Assembly (NCBI RefSeq): GCF_003050905.1
Contig: NZ_QAOT01000019.1
Direction: 5' to 3' (one strand)
Origin: Cereibacter_A azotoformans
Lineage (GTDB): Bacteria; Pseudomonadota; Alphaproteobacteria; Rhodobacterales; Rhodobacteraceae
Length of the DNA stretch: 64,000 bases
Below, piece after piece: positions 43,438-51,955 of the stretch. The notes under the pieces are model-generated. The model made no database searches and was not told the DNA's origin. It saw only the letters and a list, made by a program, of their open reading frames with translations. The position numbers and the translations under genes were made by a program. How positions within the stretch are numbered: position 1 is the stretch's first letter; every line of letters starts with the position of its first letter.

Positions 43438-44611
43438 CCAGCACCTCCTTTCGACACTGGAAGCTGGTGGTGTAGCCCGCGCCGCCGATCGCGTGCGTCG
43501 TCTGCGTCAGGCGGTAGATCCCGTCAAAGCGCGCGCCCATGCCCGACATGGCGACGGTCTTTCCGGCGCGCAGCGCGGGCAGGCCGATGGCGCTGCCCGC
43601 GCCGGTGATCATCTCGGCCGCCAGCTCCTGCAGCCGCGCCAGCGCCGCGCGCTCGGCGTCGGCCACGGTCTGCACCCCGGCGGGCTTGATGACCTCGCGG
43701 ATGCCGCGCACCGCCGTCTCGAGATCGGCCACGCGCGCGGGCCCCAGCGCCTCGGGCGAGAGGCCGATGTCGGCCCATGTCCGCACCACCTCGATGTTCT
43801 GCGCCGATCCGGCGGCGTGGGGATCGCCGCCCCGGCAGACCACGGCCGAGACCTGGTTGGCCGCCGACAGGGCCGGGGTAAAGGAGATCAGCGTGCGCCC
43901 CCAGACGAACTCGGCCACCGGCCCGTCGTTCGACTGGCTGGGCCGGGCAAGATACAGCACCGGCTCCTCGCCCGGCGCGTCCGGCGGCACGACCGTCATG
44001 ACCAGACCGTAGCCCTTGGCGCGCCTGGCGATCTCGTCATAGAGCGTGCCCTCGACCTCGACGTTCGTCTCCGCCTCGCCCTCGGCCTCCAGCGTGGCCC
44101 AGCGGACGCTCACGCCGTTCCCGGCGCAGATCGCATCCACCACATCCTTGGGCGTGCCGTTCTCGTTCTGCTCCACCCGGATCTTCTGCAGCCCCCGCAG
44201 GAAGGCGTTCAGCGCCCGCACCCGGCAGGTCGGCGTTCCCGAGGCGGGAAAGACCGGCGCGAGCGAGACCACCTCGCCCTCCATGATCAGGGGCAGCGCC
44301 CCGTCCTCGAGATAGCCGAGATAGAGCGCGACCCGCGCGCCCGGCTCGAAGTTCGGCACCTCGGGCCCGCCGTCGTGCAGGGTGAAGGGCTGGCCGTTGG
44401 CGTCCCACGGGCTTGAATAGCGCGGGCGCAGCGCCACCGGATCCCAGTCGTGCAGCACGAACTCGAAGCTGGGGATGTTGGCCAGATCGTCGGTGAAGGA
44501 CACCTCCAGAACGTCCGAGATCACCTCGGGGCCGGTGCTGCGCCCATCGAGTTCGATGCGGAAGGCCGGGGTCAGGAAGGCCCGGCCCGAAAGGAAGGTT
44601 TCCGCCGTCAT
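43430..44611 (-). CDS. Hub protein, gp27/gpD-like (Afp8/Pvc8 N-terminal part)
   Basis: A 393-residue protein of the phage late-control D/VgrG N-domain family. It begins FLTPAFRIELDGRSTGPEVI and contains FEPGARVALYLGYLEDG, then EGEVVSLAPVFPASGTPTCR and the characteristic FLRGLQKIRVEQNENGTPKD near residue 140. Trimer forms the hub between tube and spike. In Afp/PVC hub and spike are fused in one protein; here spike is a separate gene (next). Start ATG 44611 overlaps the preceding stop (ATGA). Confidence 0.85.
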   Translation of the reverse strand: MTAETFLSGRAFLTPAFRIELDGRSTGPEVISDVLEVSFTDDLANIPSFEFVLHDWDPVALRPRYSSPWDANGQPFTLHDGGPEVPNFEPGARVALYLGYLEDGALPLIMEGEVVSLAPVFPASGTPTCRVRALNAFLRGLQKIRVEQNENGTPKDVVDAICAGNGVSVRWATLEAEGEAETNVEVEGTLYDEIARRAKGYGLVMTVVPPDAPGEEPVLYLARPSQSNDGPVAEFVWGRTLISFTPALSAANQVSAVVCRGGDPHAAGSAQNIEVVRTWADIGLSPEALGPARVADLETAVRGIREVIKPAGVQTVADAERAALARLQELAAEMITGAGSAIGLPALRAGKTVAMSGMGARFDGIYRLTQTTHAIGGAGYTTSFQCRKEVLDG

Positions 44612-45300
44612 GGCGTCACCAGCGGCGGCAGTTCCAGCAGTGCGCCCGGCACCAGATCGCGCACGTCCGACAGGTTGTTGTGCCGGGCGATCACCCGCCA
44701 GAGCGCCGCGTCGGAATAGGCGTCGAAGGCGATCAGCGGCAGGGTCTCGCCCTCGGCCACCACATGCAGCCGGGTGTGGTCGGCCGACTGGTAGTTGATC
44801 GCGGCCACCTGCTCGGCCACCGTCGCGTAATGCTTCAGCGCCAGCGTCACCGTCGCGCGCAGCGGCTTGCCGTCCGGGCTGAACAGCGTGAAGCGGCGCG
44901 CGACCGACAGGACCACGGCCTTGAAGCTCTCGCCCGCCGTCTCGGTCGCGCCCATCGAGCTGCCCGGAAAGTCGTCGCCCCACGACACCTTGACCAGCGG
45001 CGGCGCGTGCAGGTCACCCTGGATCTGCACCAGCTTGTGAAAGGCCTCGACCTTGCGGGTCACGGCGGTGGCCGCGGGCCCCGTCCCGTCCTGCGTGGAA
45101 TCGAAAAACAGCTCCAGATTCAGCGTCTCGGCGTCGCCCCGCACGAACTGCAGGATCGGCTGTTCCAGCCCGGGTATCGCCACCTCGGCAAATTGCGCGG
45201 CCTTGGAAAAGGACAGCTCGGCGGGCGCATAATCCAGCAGCATCGGCTCGCCGATGGCATTGCCCTGAAGGTCGATCTTCTGGAACATCAGTTGCCGCAT
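44608..45300 (-). CDS. LysM-containing tube-end protein (Afp7/Pvc7-like)
   Basis: A 230-residue protein. The N-terminal part (ELSFSKAAQFAEVAIPGLEQ, LNLELFFDSTQDGTG) is the tube-to-hub adaptor of contractile tails; the C-terminal 55 residues are a LysM domain (RLHVVAEGETLPLIAFDAYS, DAALWRVIARHNNLSD). Afp7 and P2 gpX/T4 gp53-type proteins have this arrangement. It is four bases downstream of the small DUF5908-like gene. Confidence 0.88.
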   Translation of the reverse strand: MRQLMFQKIDLQGNAIGEPMLLDYAPAELSFSKAAQFAEVAIPGLEQPILQFVRGDAETLNLELFFDSTQDGTGPAATAVTRKVEAFHKLVQIQGDLHAPPLVKVSWGDDFPGSSMGATETAGESFKAVVLSVARRFTLFSPDGKPLRATVTLALKHYATVAEQVAAINYQSADHTRLHVVAEGETLPLIAFDAYSDAALWRVIARHNNLSDVRDLVPGALLELPPLVTP

Positions 45301-45303
45301 GGC

Positions 45304-45483
45304 TCAGCGCCCCGGCGGCGGGGTGGGGCTGCGGTCGCGCTCGCGCCGGCCCTTCTCGAGATCGTCGCGCGCCAGCTCCTCCTTCACCAGCCGCACGATG
45401 CGCGCGATGAAGCGCGGATCGTCCAGCAGTTTCGGGTCGGTCGCCGTCACCTGCGTCTCGACACTGCCGATGTGAACATCCAT
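45304..45483 (-). CDS. Small DUF5908-like protein of the injection system
   Basis: A 59-residue gene, too short for most callers. ATG 45483 follows TAGGAGGCGGCC, a strong ribosome-binding site. It reads MDVHIGSVETQVTATDPKLL, then FIARIVRLVKEELARDDLEK and a basic tail. Short proteins of this type lie at the same place (between tube 2 and the LysM protein) in Afp/PVC loci. The role is unknown; it may be an assembly factor. Confidence 0.65.
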   Translation of the reverse strand: MDVHIGSVETQVTATDPKLLDDPRFIARIVRLVKEELARDDLEKGRRERDRSPTPPPGR

Positions 45484-45492
45484 GGCCGCCTC

Positions 45493-46011
45493 CTAGATGC
45501 CGATGGCCCCGGCGAGCGCGCCGAGCGCCTTGCCGGGGCTGAGGGTGAGGGTCAGTTTCTCGTGCGCGATCTCGAGCTTTTCGACCGCCGCGGCCGAGCT
45601 TGCGGCGTTGAGCGCCGGCCCCGACCATTTGACGGGGATGCCGTTCTCGAAGGTCCAGGCCTTGATCGGCACGCGCCGTTCGTTGGCGAGAAAGATCAGC
45701 CCGTTGCGCCGCTTGCCCTCGCCCTTGAGGAACCCCTCGTGCCAGAGGTAGAGATCCTCGGAGAAGCCCACGCCCCGCGACAGGGTGATGTTGGGATAGG
45801 CCGCGCGGCCGGGAAAGCGGAACACCCGGTCGTTGATGCCCCCGGCCGCGTACTCCTGGATCTGGATCTCGCTCTCGAGGCCCGAGGCCTCGGAAAAGCC
45901 GCCCAGCACGAAGGCCTGCCCCACCGCCGCCGCCGTCTTCAGCGGATTGTCCGCATCCTCGATCAGCGCGATGTAGAAGTTGAAGCTGGGCAGGGGATCA
46001 AGCCGGATCAT
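45493..46011 (-). CDS. Tail tube protein 2 (gp19-like)
   Basis: A 172-residue tube protein, longer than tube 1. It has the start PLPSFNFYIALIEDADNPLK, FVLGGFSEASGLESEIQIQE Y, AYPNITLSRGVGFSEDLYLW and a C-terminal helix (SAAAVEKLEIAHEKLTLTLS). It corresponds to Afp5, thought to be the tube layer next to the baseplate. Start ATG 46011, overlapped by the TGA of a 23-codon open frame filling the gap. Confidence 0.88.
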   Translation of the reverse strand: MIRLDPLPSFNFYIALIEDADNPLKTAAAVGQAFVLGGFSEASGLESEIQIQEYAAGGINDRVFRFPGRAAYPNITLSRGVGFSEDLYLWHEGFLKGEGKRRNGLIFLANERRVPIKAWTFENGIPVKWSGPALNAASSAAAVEKLEIAHEKLTLTLSPGKALGALAGAIGI

Positions 46012-46075
46012 CGCGGGCGCTCCTTCGGGGCCGGGGATCGGGAGGGGACGGCCGCAGGGCCGAGGCAGGGGCGGC

Positions 46076-48280
46076 TCATCGCGTGGCCTCCGTGACCTTC
46101 AGCGCGTCCAGCGCGTTGCCGAGGCGGAAGAGGATGAACTCCAGCGGCGCCGTCGGCGCGACGGCCACATCGACCACAAGCTGCCCGGTGGCCCGGCCCT
46201 CCTCGGGGTTGTTCTCGATGTCGCATTTCACCCCGTAGGCTTCGGCCGGGGCCGAGCCGGCCAGCACCCCCTCGCGCCACAGCCGGTCGAGCAGCGCCAC
46301 GGCCGACTGCGCCACCGCGTGCCGCGTCATCAGGTCGTTGGGCTCGAACACCATCCAGTGCAGCCCGCGCTCGAGCGTCTTCTCGATCGCATCCACCACC
46401 CGGCGCGCGGTCAGGTAGCGCCATTCGGGATCGGCCGAGAGGGTGCGGGTCCCGTAAAGCCGGATGCCCCGGCCCGCAAAGCTGCGGATCGCGTTGATGC
46501 CTTCGGGATTGATCAGCCCGTGCGCCGCCTCGTCGATCTCAAGGGTCGGCGCCTCGACATGGCGCAGCGGCAGGTTCGCCCCGGTGCGGTGGATGCCGAC
46601 CGAGAGTTCCGCGCGCGCAAAGGCGCCGCAGACATGACCCGAGGGCGGGCACACCGGCAGCCCGCCCGGCCCCGGCCCCGCCCCCTCCGGCGGCAGACGC
46701 AGCCAGGGCGCGACGAAGGCCATCCGGTTCGACTCGCCCAGCCGCGCGCGCCAGGCCCGCAGGTCGTCGAGCGTGGCATCCGGGCGCGGCGGATCGACCA
46801 CCGCCACCTTGTAGGGCCCCACGAGAGCGGGATCGGTCATCGCCGCGACCACGCGCAGCACCTCGTCGGCGACCAGCGCGCGGGGCAGCGTCAGCGGCGC
46901 CATCGACAGCGTGACCGGCGCGGCCGGCACATGGCCCTCGGCCTGCACCACCACTTCGGCCGGGATGTAGCCGTCCTTCGACAGCCGCAGCGTGGCGAGG
47001 CCCACCGGGATGCCGGTGGCGAGAAAGACCCCCTCCGCATCCGTCCGCGTCCGGCCCCCCGGCCCCAGCACATCCACCTCGACCCCCGCCAGCGGCGGCG
47101 CAGCGCCGTCCGCGCGCTCTTCCACCACCCGCGCCAGGATCATCCCCGGCGCGCGGGGGCTCAGGTCGCAGCAATCGGCCGGCTCGGGCGGCATGGGCTC
47201 GGCCGGATCGGGCATCAACGGCTGCAGCACCAGATCGGGGGCCGCGATCAGCGCCGCCTCGTCCAGCCGGGCCACCTGCGCCAGCCCCGCAAGCCAGTCG
47301 CCGGCCGAGACCGCATCCAGCCCGTCGCTGCCGCCCGTCAGGCGAAAGCTGCCCTCGGCGGGCCAGTGGGCCGGATCGGCCCAGTCGTCCCCGCCCACGT
47401 CCTCGGGCAGCAGCGCGACCGAGCGCGCGGCCGCCCCCATCACTGCCGCGATGCTTGCGGAATGGCGCGGATCGGGCGCCAGCGCACGGAACGCCTGCTC
47501 CAGCTGGCCCGCGGCCCGGATCTCGATGTCGAATTCGACCGATGTCACCTGAACCGGCTGGTCCGGGGCGAACTCCACCGGCCGGCCGTGCGCGTCGCGC
47601 AGCCCGGTCAGGCGCTGCGGCAGCAGGAGGCGCTGGCGCGCCGGGTCCGTGCCCGCGACCGAGACCGTCACCTCGCGGCTCGCGCCCTGCCGCGTCTGGC
47701 CCAGCACCACCACCGAATGCGCCTCGAGCCCCGCAAGCGACCGCAGCCAGAGCGCGCGCGGATCGTCGAGCGCGGCCGGGATGCTCTCGGTCCGGGCGCG
47801 GGCGGTGCGCACGATCCGCACGTCGCACGCGTTGCCCCAGGCGCCGGGCGCGGGGCTGCGCGGGCCCGTAGTGCGGAACACCTCTTCCACCAGCTGCACC
47901 CAGGTCGCCTCGTCGGGGCGCGCCTCGCGCCGCCTCTCGCGCGGGTCCACCAGGCTCCAGCCAAAGCTGGCCCGCGCCACCCAGCCGCCCACCCGTGCCG
48001 AGGCCGTGCCCGCCGACGGCGGCACCAGGCGGATCACATAGGCGGTGCGGCCGCCGTTCTCGAAAAAGCCCTTGAGGCTGGCCTGCAGGTGCCCCCCTTC
48101 AAGCGGCGGCCCGAAGATCTCCTGCGCCAGCGTCAGGCTGCCCAGCCGCACCGGCCGACCCGCCGGGCCGCGCCGGGCATAGCCCAGGAACACCGCCACG
48201 TCGCCCCGGCTGAGCCGCCCCGAGGCGCGCAGCGGGGCTACGGGCTCGAACCAGAGGCCGGGGGCGGTCAGGCCGCGCAC
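46076..48280 (-). CDS. Contractile sheath protein 2 with an inserted Ig-like domain
   Basis: A 734-residue sheath paralogue. Start is GTG 48280 after TGCGGAG. The C-terminal sheath core (ARRVVDAIEKTLERGLHWMV, FEPNDLMTRHAVAQSAVALL, and the EFILFRLGN strand) aligns well with sheath 1. A domain with the carboxypeptidase regulatory/Ig-like pattern (LAGVEVDVLGPGGRTRTDAE, GVFLATGIPVGLATLRLSKD) is inserted at about residues 380-462 and should project from the sheath surface. Several sheath paralogues are usual in eCIS; the insertion is distinctive. Confidence 0.88.
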   Translation of the reverse strand: MRGLTAPGLWFEPVAPLRASGRLSRGDVAVFLGYARRGPAGRPVRLGSLTLAQEIFGPPLEGGHLQASLKGFFENGGRTAYVIRLVPPSAGTASARVGGWVARASFGWSLVDPRERRREARPDEATWVQLVEEVFRTTGPRSPAPGAWGNACDVRIVRTARARTESIPAALDDPRALWLRSLAGLEAHSVVVLGQTRQGASREVTVSVAGTDPARQRLLLPQRLTGLRDAHGRPVEFAPDQPVQVTSVEFDIEIRAAGQLEQAFRALAPDPRHSASIAAVMGAAARSVALLPEDVGGDDWADPAHWPAEGSFRLTGGSDGLDAVSAGDWLAGLAQVARLDEAALIAAPDLVLQPLMPDPAEPMPPEPADCCDLSPRAPGMILARVVEERADGAAPPLAGVEVDVLGPGGRTRTDAEGVFLATGIPVGLATLRLSKDGYIPAEVVVQAEGHVPAAPVTLSMAPLTLPRALVADEVLRVVAAMTDPALVGPYKVAVVDPPRPDATLDDLRAWRARLGESNRMAFVAPWLRLPPEGAGPGPGGLPVCPPSGHVCGAFARAELSVGIHRTGANLPLRHVEAPTLEIDEAAHGLINPEGINAIRSFAGRGIRLYGTRTLSADPEWRYLTARRVVDAIEKTLERGLHWMVFEPNDLMTRHAVAQSAVALLDRLWREGVLAGSAPAEAYGVKCDIENNPEEGRATGQLVVDVAVAPTAPLEFILFRLGNALDALKVTEATR

Positions 48281-48348
48281 GGGTCCGCTCCGCAGGAGGC
48301 GGGCGGGGCGCGGCGGTCCGGCCGGGGGGTGCGCGGCTCATCCATCGC

Positions 48349-48774
48349 TCACTCCGCCAGCTCGACCCGTTCGCACACGAGTTCCACCGTCTCGATCGCC
48401 GCCTCGTTGGCCGAGGATTTCATCGCCGGCCATTCCAGCTTCTTCACGAAGGCCTCGTAGATGTTCCAGCGCACGGCCGGCTGGCGCGCCTCGTCCAGCA
48501 GCGTGATCGAGCAGTTCTTGCGCTGCGTCGCGCCGTCGAGGGTCGTCTTGCGCCATTCCCACAGGTCGCGGTTGACGGTCTGGCCGCGCTTGAGGGTGAT
48601 GTTGCCGTATTTCACCAGCCCGGGCAGCTTGCGCATGGTCGCCAGCTCGTTGCCCTCGCGGTATTCGATGATGTCGCTTTCGGTGTTCATCCCGCCCACC
48701 TCGGTGAAGCCGGCCGAATCCAGCCCATCGATCTGGAGGATGAAGTTGAACTGCGAGAGGGGATCGTTGCGCAT
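48349..48774 (-). CDS. Tail tube protein 1 (gp19-like)
   Basis: A 141-residue T4 gp19-like tube protein, the standard length. SQFNFILQIDGLDSAGFTEV, then SDIIEYREGNELATMRKLPG LVKYGNITL (split here) and DLWEWRKTTLDGATQRKNCS are nearly family consensus. It probably forms most of the inner tube. Start ATG 48774 with an excellent AAGGAGAAGG site, suggesting high translation as expected for the most abundant tube subunit. Confidence 0.95.
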   Translation of the reverse strand: MRNDPLSQFNFILQIDGLDSAGFTEVGGMNTESDIIEYREGNELATMRKLPGLVKYGNITLKRGQTVNRDLWEWRKTTLDGATQRKNCSITLLDEARQPAVRWNIYEAFVKKLEWPAMKSSANEAAIETVELVCERVELAE

Positions 48775-48809
48775 GGGGCCTTCTCCTTCAGGTCATGCCG
48801 GGGGGCCGC

Positions 48810-51275
48810 TCAGCCCTGGGCTTCGCGGGTCTTCTGGCTGATCTTGACGATGACGAACTCGGCGGGCTTCACCGGCGCGACCCCGATCTCGACGATCATC
48901 CGGCCGTTGTCGATGTCGTCCTGGGTCATGGTCACGTTGTAGCCGATGTTGACGAAGAAGGCCTCCTCGGCCTTCTGCCCCTCCAGCGCGCCGGACCGCC
49001 AGACGGTGGTGAGAAACCCCGTCACCGACTGTTTCACCGTATCCCAGAGCGGCTTGTCGTTCGGCTCGAACACCGCCCATTGCAGCCCGGCGTCGAGCGA
49101 CTGCTCGATCATCAGAAGCAGGCGGCGGACGTTGACATACTTGAACTCGGGGTCCGAGGTGGCGACCCGCGCGCCGTAGAGGCGCAGGCCCCGGTTTTCC
49201 GAACGGAAGTCGCGGAAGCAGTTCAGGTTGATCGGGTTGAGGATGTCCTGCGCGCCCTTGTCGAGCTTCACGTCAAAGGCCAGCGCGCCCCGCACCACCT
49301 CGTTGGCCGGCGCCTTGTGGACCCCGCGCGCCGTGTCGGTGCGCGCATAGATCCCCAGCACATGCCCCGAGGGCGCGACGATCCGCCGGTCCCCCGGCGC
49401 CCCGAAACTGTCGGCGCGCTCCAGCGAGGGGTAATAGACCGCGCAGCGCGTGCTGTCGAAGTTCTGCCGATGCTCGCGCGCGCCCTGAAGCGAGGCGCCG
49501 ATCGGCGTGTCGAGCACGGCAAAGCGGTAGCGCATGTGCTCGCAATGATCGACCAGCGCCTTCTGCACCGTCACCGAGGTCTGCCCCGGCACGGCGACGA
49601 TCGAGACCGCCGGCTCGTTCTCCATCGCGAAGATGCCGCGGCGTCGCGCCGGATCCTCGGCGGCCTGCCCGACATAGGTCGCTTCGGTGACGCCCGCGAC
49701 ATCGTCGTTTCCGCCCGCCATCCGGCGCGAAACCCCCATGACCAGCGGCAGGCCGCGGGTTTCGGCGTCCGACAGATCCTCGATGCGGATGAGGTTCGAC
49801 CCGCCCGAGACCGAGGGCGTACCCGTGAGCGCGTCCCAGCTTCCCACCAGCTTGAGCACATGGCGCGGATGGGTCGGCGCCATCGCCAGCCGCTCGAAGG
49901 TCTCGCTTTCGACGGCCTTGCCCTTCTCGATCCGCTCGACGACGAGGGTGAACTCCTGGCTCGTCACCAGAAGCCCCGCGGCCAGCGCCTGCCCGTGCGA
50001 CTCGGTAAAGGTCACGCGGCCCGACGCGGTATCGACGGCGCCCACCTCGCGGGAAAGCAGCGCCGTTTCAGGCTGGTCCGGGTCCGCCAGCGTGACGAAC
50101 GACCCCGGAAAGAGGCCGAAGGCGCTGCCGAGCGTCACCGCCGCCTCGCCCGCGCCGGCGGGCGCCCGCGTCACGGTCGAGACGATGTTCGCCGGCAGCA
50201 GGGTCGCGCGCAGTTCGTTGCCCCAGAGGCCGGGGTAGCGCGCATGAAGCCGCAACACCGGCCGCGCCGCCACCAGACGCACGCCCGCCGGATGGCTGTT
50301 GGCCAGCGGCTCGGCCAGCGTCACCGCCTGCGCGATCCCGCGGACCATCGCATGTTCCTCGCCCTCGCCGCCCGCGATCCTCACCACGACGCCCGCCGAA
50401 AAGCCCGTGACATCCATCGCCAGCAGCGCGCCCGATCCGCCGGCCGCCACATCCGCCGACAGCGCGGAGTGGGTGGCCGCATCCTCCAGCACGAAGACCG
50501 CCTCGCCCCGCGCGCGGGCCCGCGCAGCCGGGCGCGCCAGCGTGATCCTCGGCCCGTCCTCGTCGAGCGCCCCCACCTCGACCAGCTCCGCCGTCGCCCC
50601 CTCGCCGAGCCGGATCGTGTCGCCCGCCTCGATCCCGTCGGTCGAGGTCAGCGTGATCTCGCCCGCCCCGGCGGCCATGTCTTCATCCAGCGTGCCGTCC
50701 GCCGCCGTCGCCGTCTGAAGGGTCACGCTGTCGCCGCTCGCAAAGGGCTGGCGCAGCCCGCTTGCCAGCAGAAGCTGCGGCACGAACTCGGCGTCCGACA
50801 GGCTCACCACCTCGCTGGCCTCTCCGTCCAGGATCAGCAGGCGCGCCTCGGGCGCCACCGCGCCGGGATCGGCCAGCACCAGCCGCGTGACCTCGGCCCC
50901 GCCCGCCACCACCGCCGCCTCGGCCAGCACCGGCGCGCCCGCGACCGCCGTATCGCGCGCCTCGAGGTCGAGCACCGCCTCGCGCGCATCCTCCCCCACG
51001 ATCCGCACGACAAAGAGCCGCGCGCCGCCGTTCACGAAAAAGCCCTCGGCCGCATAGGGCAGCGCGTCGCGCCCCTCGCCGAAGACCAGCGGATCCAGCA
51101 GCCCCCCGAACACGCGCGAGAAGGCCCCGAGGCTCGTCACCAGCGTGGGCGTGTTGACCGGCCCGCGCGCGGTCATGCCGATCATCCCCGCCGTCGAGGT
51201 GCCGGCCGCCTCGATCGGCTTGAGGCCCGAGGGGATCTCCTCGACATAGACGCCGGGTGCGAGATATGCGGGCAT
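48810..51275 (-). CDS. Contractile sheath protein 1
   Basis: An 821-residue sheath protein. The N-terminus YLAPGVYVEEIPSGLKPIEA and GFFVNGGARLFVVRIVG, and the C-terminal core FKYVNVRRLLLMIEQSLDAG, QWAVFEPNDKPLWDTVKQSV are standard. It is far longer than Afp2 (about 350 residues) because of extra beta-rich domains between residues about 90 and 450 (VTRLVLADPGAVAPEARLLI, GEITLTSTDGIEAGDTIRLG). These should decorate the outer surface. Start ATG 51275, behind CAGGAG. Confidence 0.93.
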   Translation of the reverse strand: MPAYLAPGVYVEEIPSGLKPIEAAGTSTAGMIGMTARGPVNTPTLVTSLGAFSRVFGGLLDPLVFGEGRDALPYAAEGFFVNGGARLFVVRIVGEDAREAVLDLEARDTAVAGAPVLAEAAVVAGGAEVTRLVLADPGAVAPEARLLILDGEASEVVSLSDAEFVPQLLLASGLRQPFASGDSVTLQTATAADGTLDEDMAAGAGEITLTSTDGIEAGDTIRLGEGATAELVEVGALDEDGPRITLARPAARARARGEAVFVLEDAATHSALSADVAAGGSGALLAMDVTGFSAGVVVRIAGGEGEEHAMVRGIAQAVTLAEPLANSHPAGVRLVAARPVLRLHARYPGLWGNELRATLLPANIVSTVTRAPAGAGEAAVTLGSAFGLFPGSFVTLADPDQPETALLSREVGAVDTASGRVTFTESHGQALAAGLLVTSQEFTLVVERIEKGKAVESETFERLAMAPTHPRHVLKLVGSWDALTGTPSVSGGSNLIRIEDLSDAETRGLPLVMGVSRRMAGGNDDVAGVTEATYVGQAAEDPARRRGIFAMENEPAVSIVAVPGQTSVTVQKALVDHCEHMRYRFAVLDTPIGASLQGAREHRQNFDSTRCAVYYPSLERADSFGAPGDRRIVAPSGHVLGIYARTDTARGVHKAPANEVVRGALAFDVKLDKGAQDILNPINLNCFRDFRSENRGLRLYGARVATSDPEFKYVNVRRLLLMIEQSLDAGLQWAVFEPNDKPLWDTVKQSVTGFLTTVWRSGALEGQKAEEAFFVNIGYNVTMTQDDIDNGRMIVEIGVAPVKPAEFVIVKISQKTREAQG

Positions 51276-51289
51276 GTCGGTCTCCTGTG

Positions 51290-51955
51290 TCAGGCGCTCG
51301 GGATCGAGAAGGTTGCGGAAAGGACGCGCCCGCCCCAGTCGGGGCGCAGGACATGCGTCGTGGTGGCGGCGGTGTCGTCGAAATCCAGCGTCACGCTTTC
51401 GGCCAGCGGCAGCGCGGCGATGCGGAACCGGCCCTCGGCATCCGTCACGGCGGCGTCGGCGCCGTTCGCCCGGACGGCCACGCCGGCGGCGGGCTCGGCC
51501 GGATCGTGATCGCGCAGCACCAGCCCTTCGAGGAGCAGCGGCGGCGGATCGACCGTCACGGAAAAGGCAAAGGGCGCCCCCGCCACCCGCTCGGCCGTCA
51601 GCGCCTGCCCCGCCACAAGGAGCGGCACCTCGACCAGCGCCAGATCGGCGCCGGTGACGTTCAGGCTCCGCTCGACCGGGGCGAGGCCGCGGGCCCTCAG
51701 GGTCAGGGTCAGCGTCACCGCCCCCGCCGCCGCAAGGTCGGGCATGTCGCGCGCCGGATCGAGATGCAGCGCGAACCAGCCGCCCGGCCGGAGGGTGAGG
51801 CCGGTTCGGAACACCGCGCCGCCGCCCGCATGGCTGCCGCGCAGCTGCGCCTCATGGACGGGCAGGCCGCGCTCGGTGAACCTCTCCCACGCGCGCCCGG
51901 TGACCAGCGCCTGCCGCAGGCCCACGCGCCGCGAGGGGAAGGCGAGCCCGGTCAT
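51290..51955 (-). CDS. Ig-like/carboxypeptidase-regulatory-domain protein of the injection system
   Basis: A 221-residue protein. Residues about 60-130 are a strand-rich domain (AVTLTLTLRARGLAPVERSL) and residues about 150-215 follow the carboxypeptidase regulatory pattern (LRDHDPAEPAAGVAVRANG, AAVTDAEGRFRIAALPLAE). No signal peptide. The same type of domain is inserted in sheath 2, so this could be a decorating or cap-associated protein. ATG 51955 overlaps the previous stop (ATGA). Confidence 0.7.
   Translation of the reverse strand: MTGLAFPSRRVGLRQALVTGRAWERFTERGLPVHEAQLRGSHAGGGAVFRTGLTLRPGGWFALHLDPARDMPDLAAAGAVTLTLTLRARGLAPVERSLNVTGADLALVEVPLLVAGQALTAERVAGAPFAFSVTVDPPPLLLEGLVLRDHDPAEPAAGVAVRANGADAAVTDAEGRFRIAALPLAESVTLDFDDTAATTTHVLRPDWGGRVLSATFSIPSA

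Noticed and set aside
48795..51509. A 904-codon plus-strand open frame
   Set aside because: Antisense to sheath 1, which has unambiguous sheath motifs and a good ribosome-binding site.
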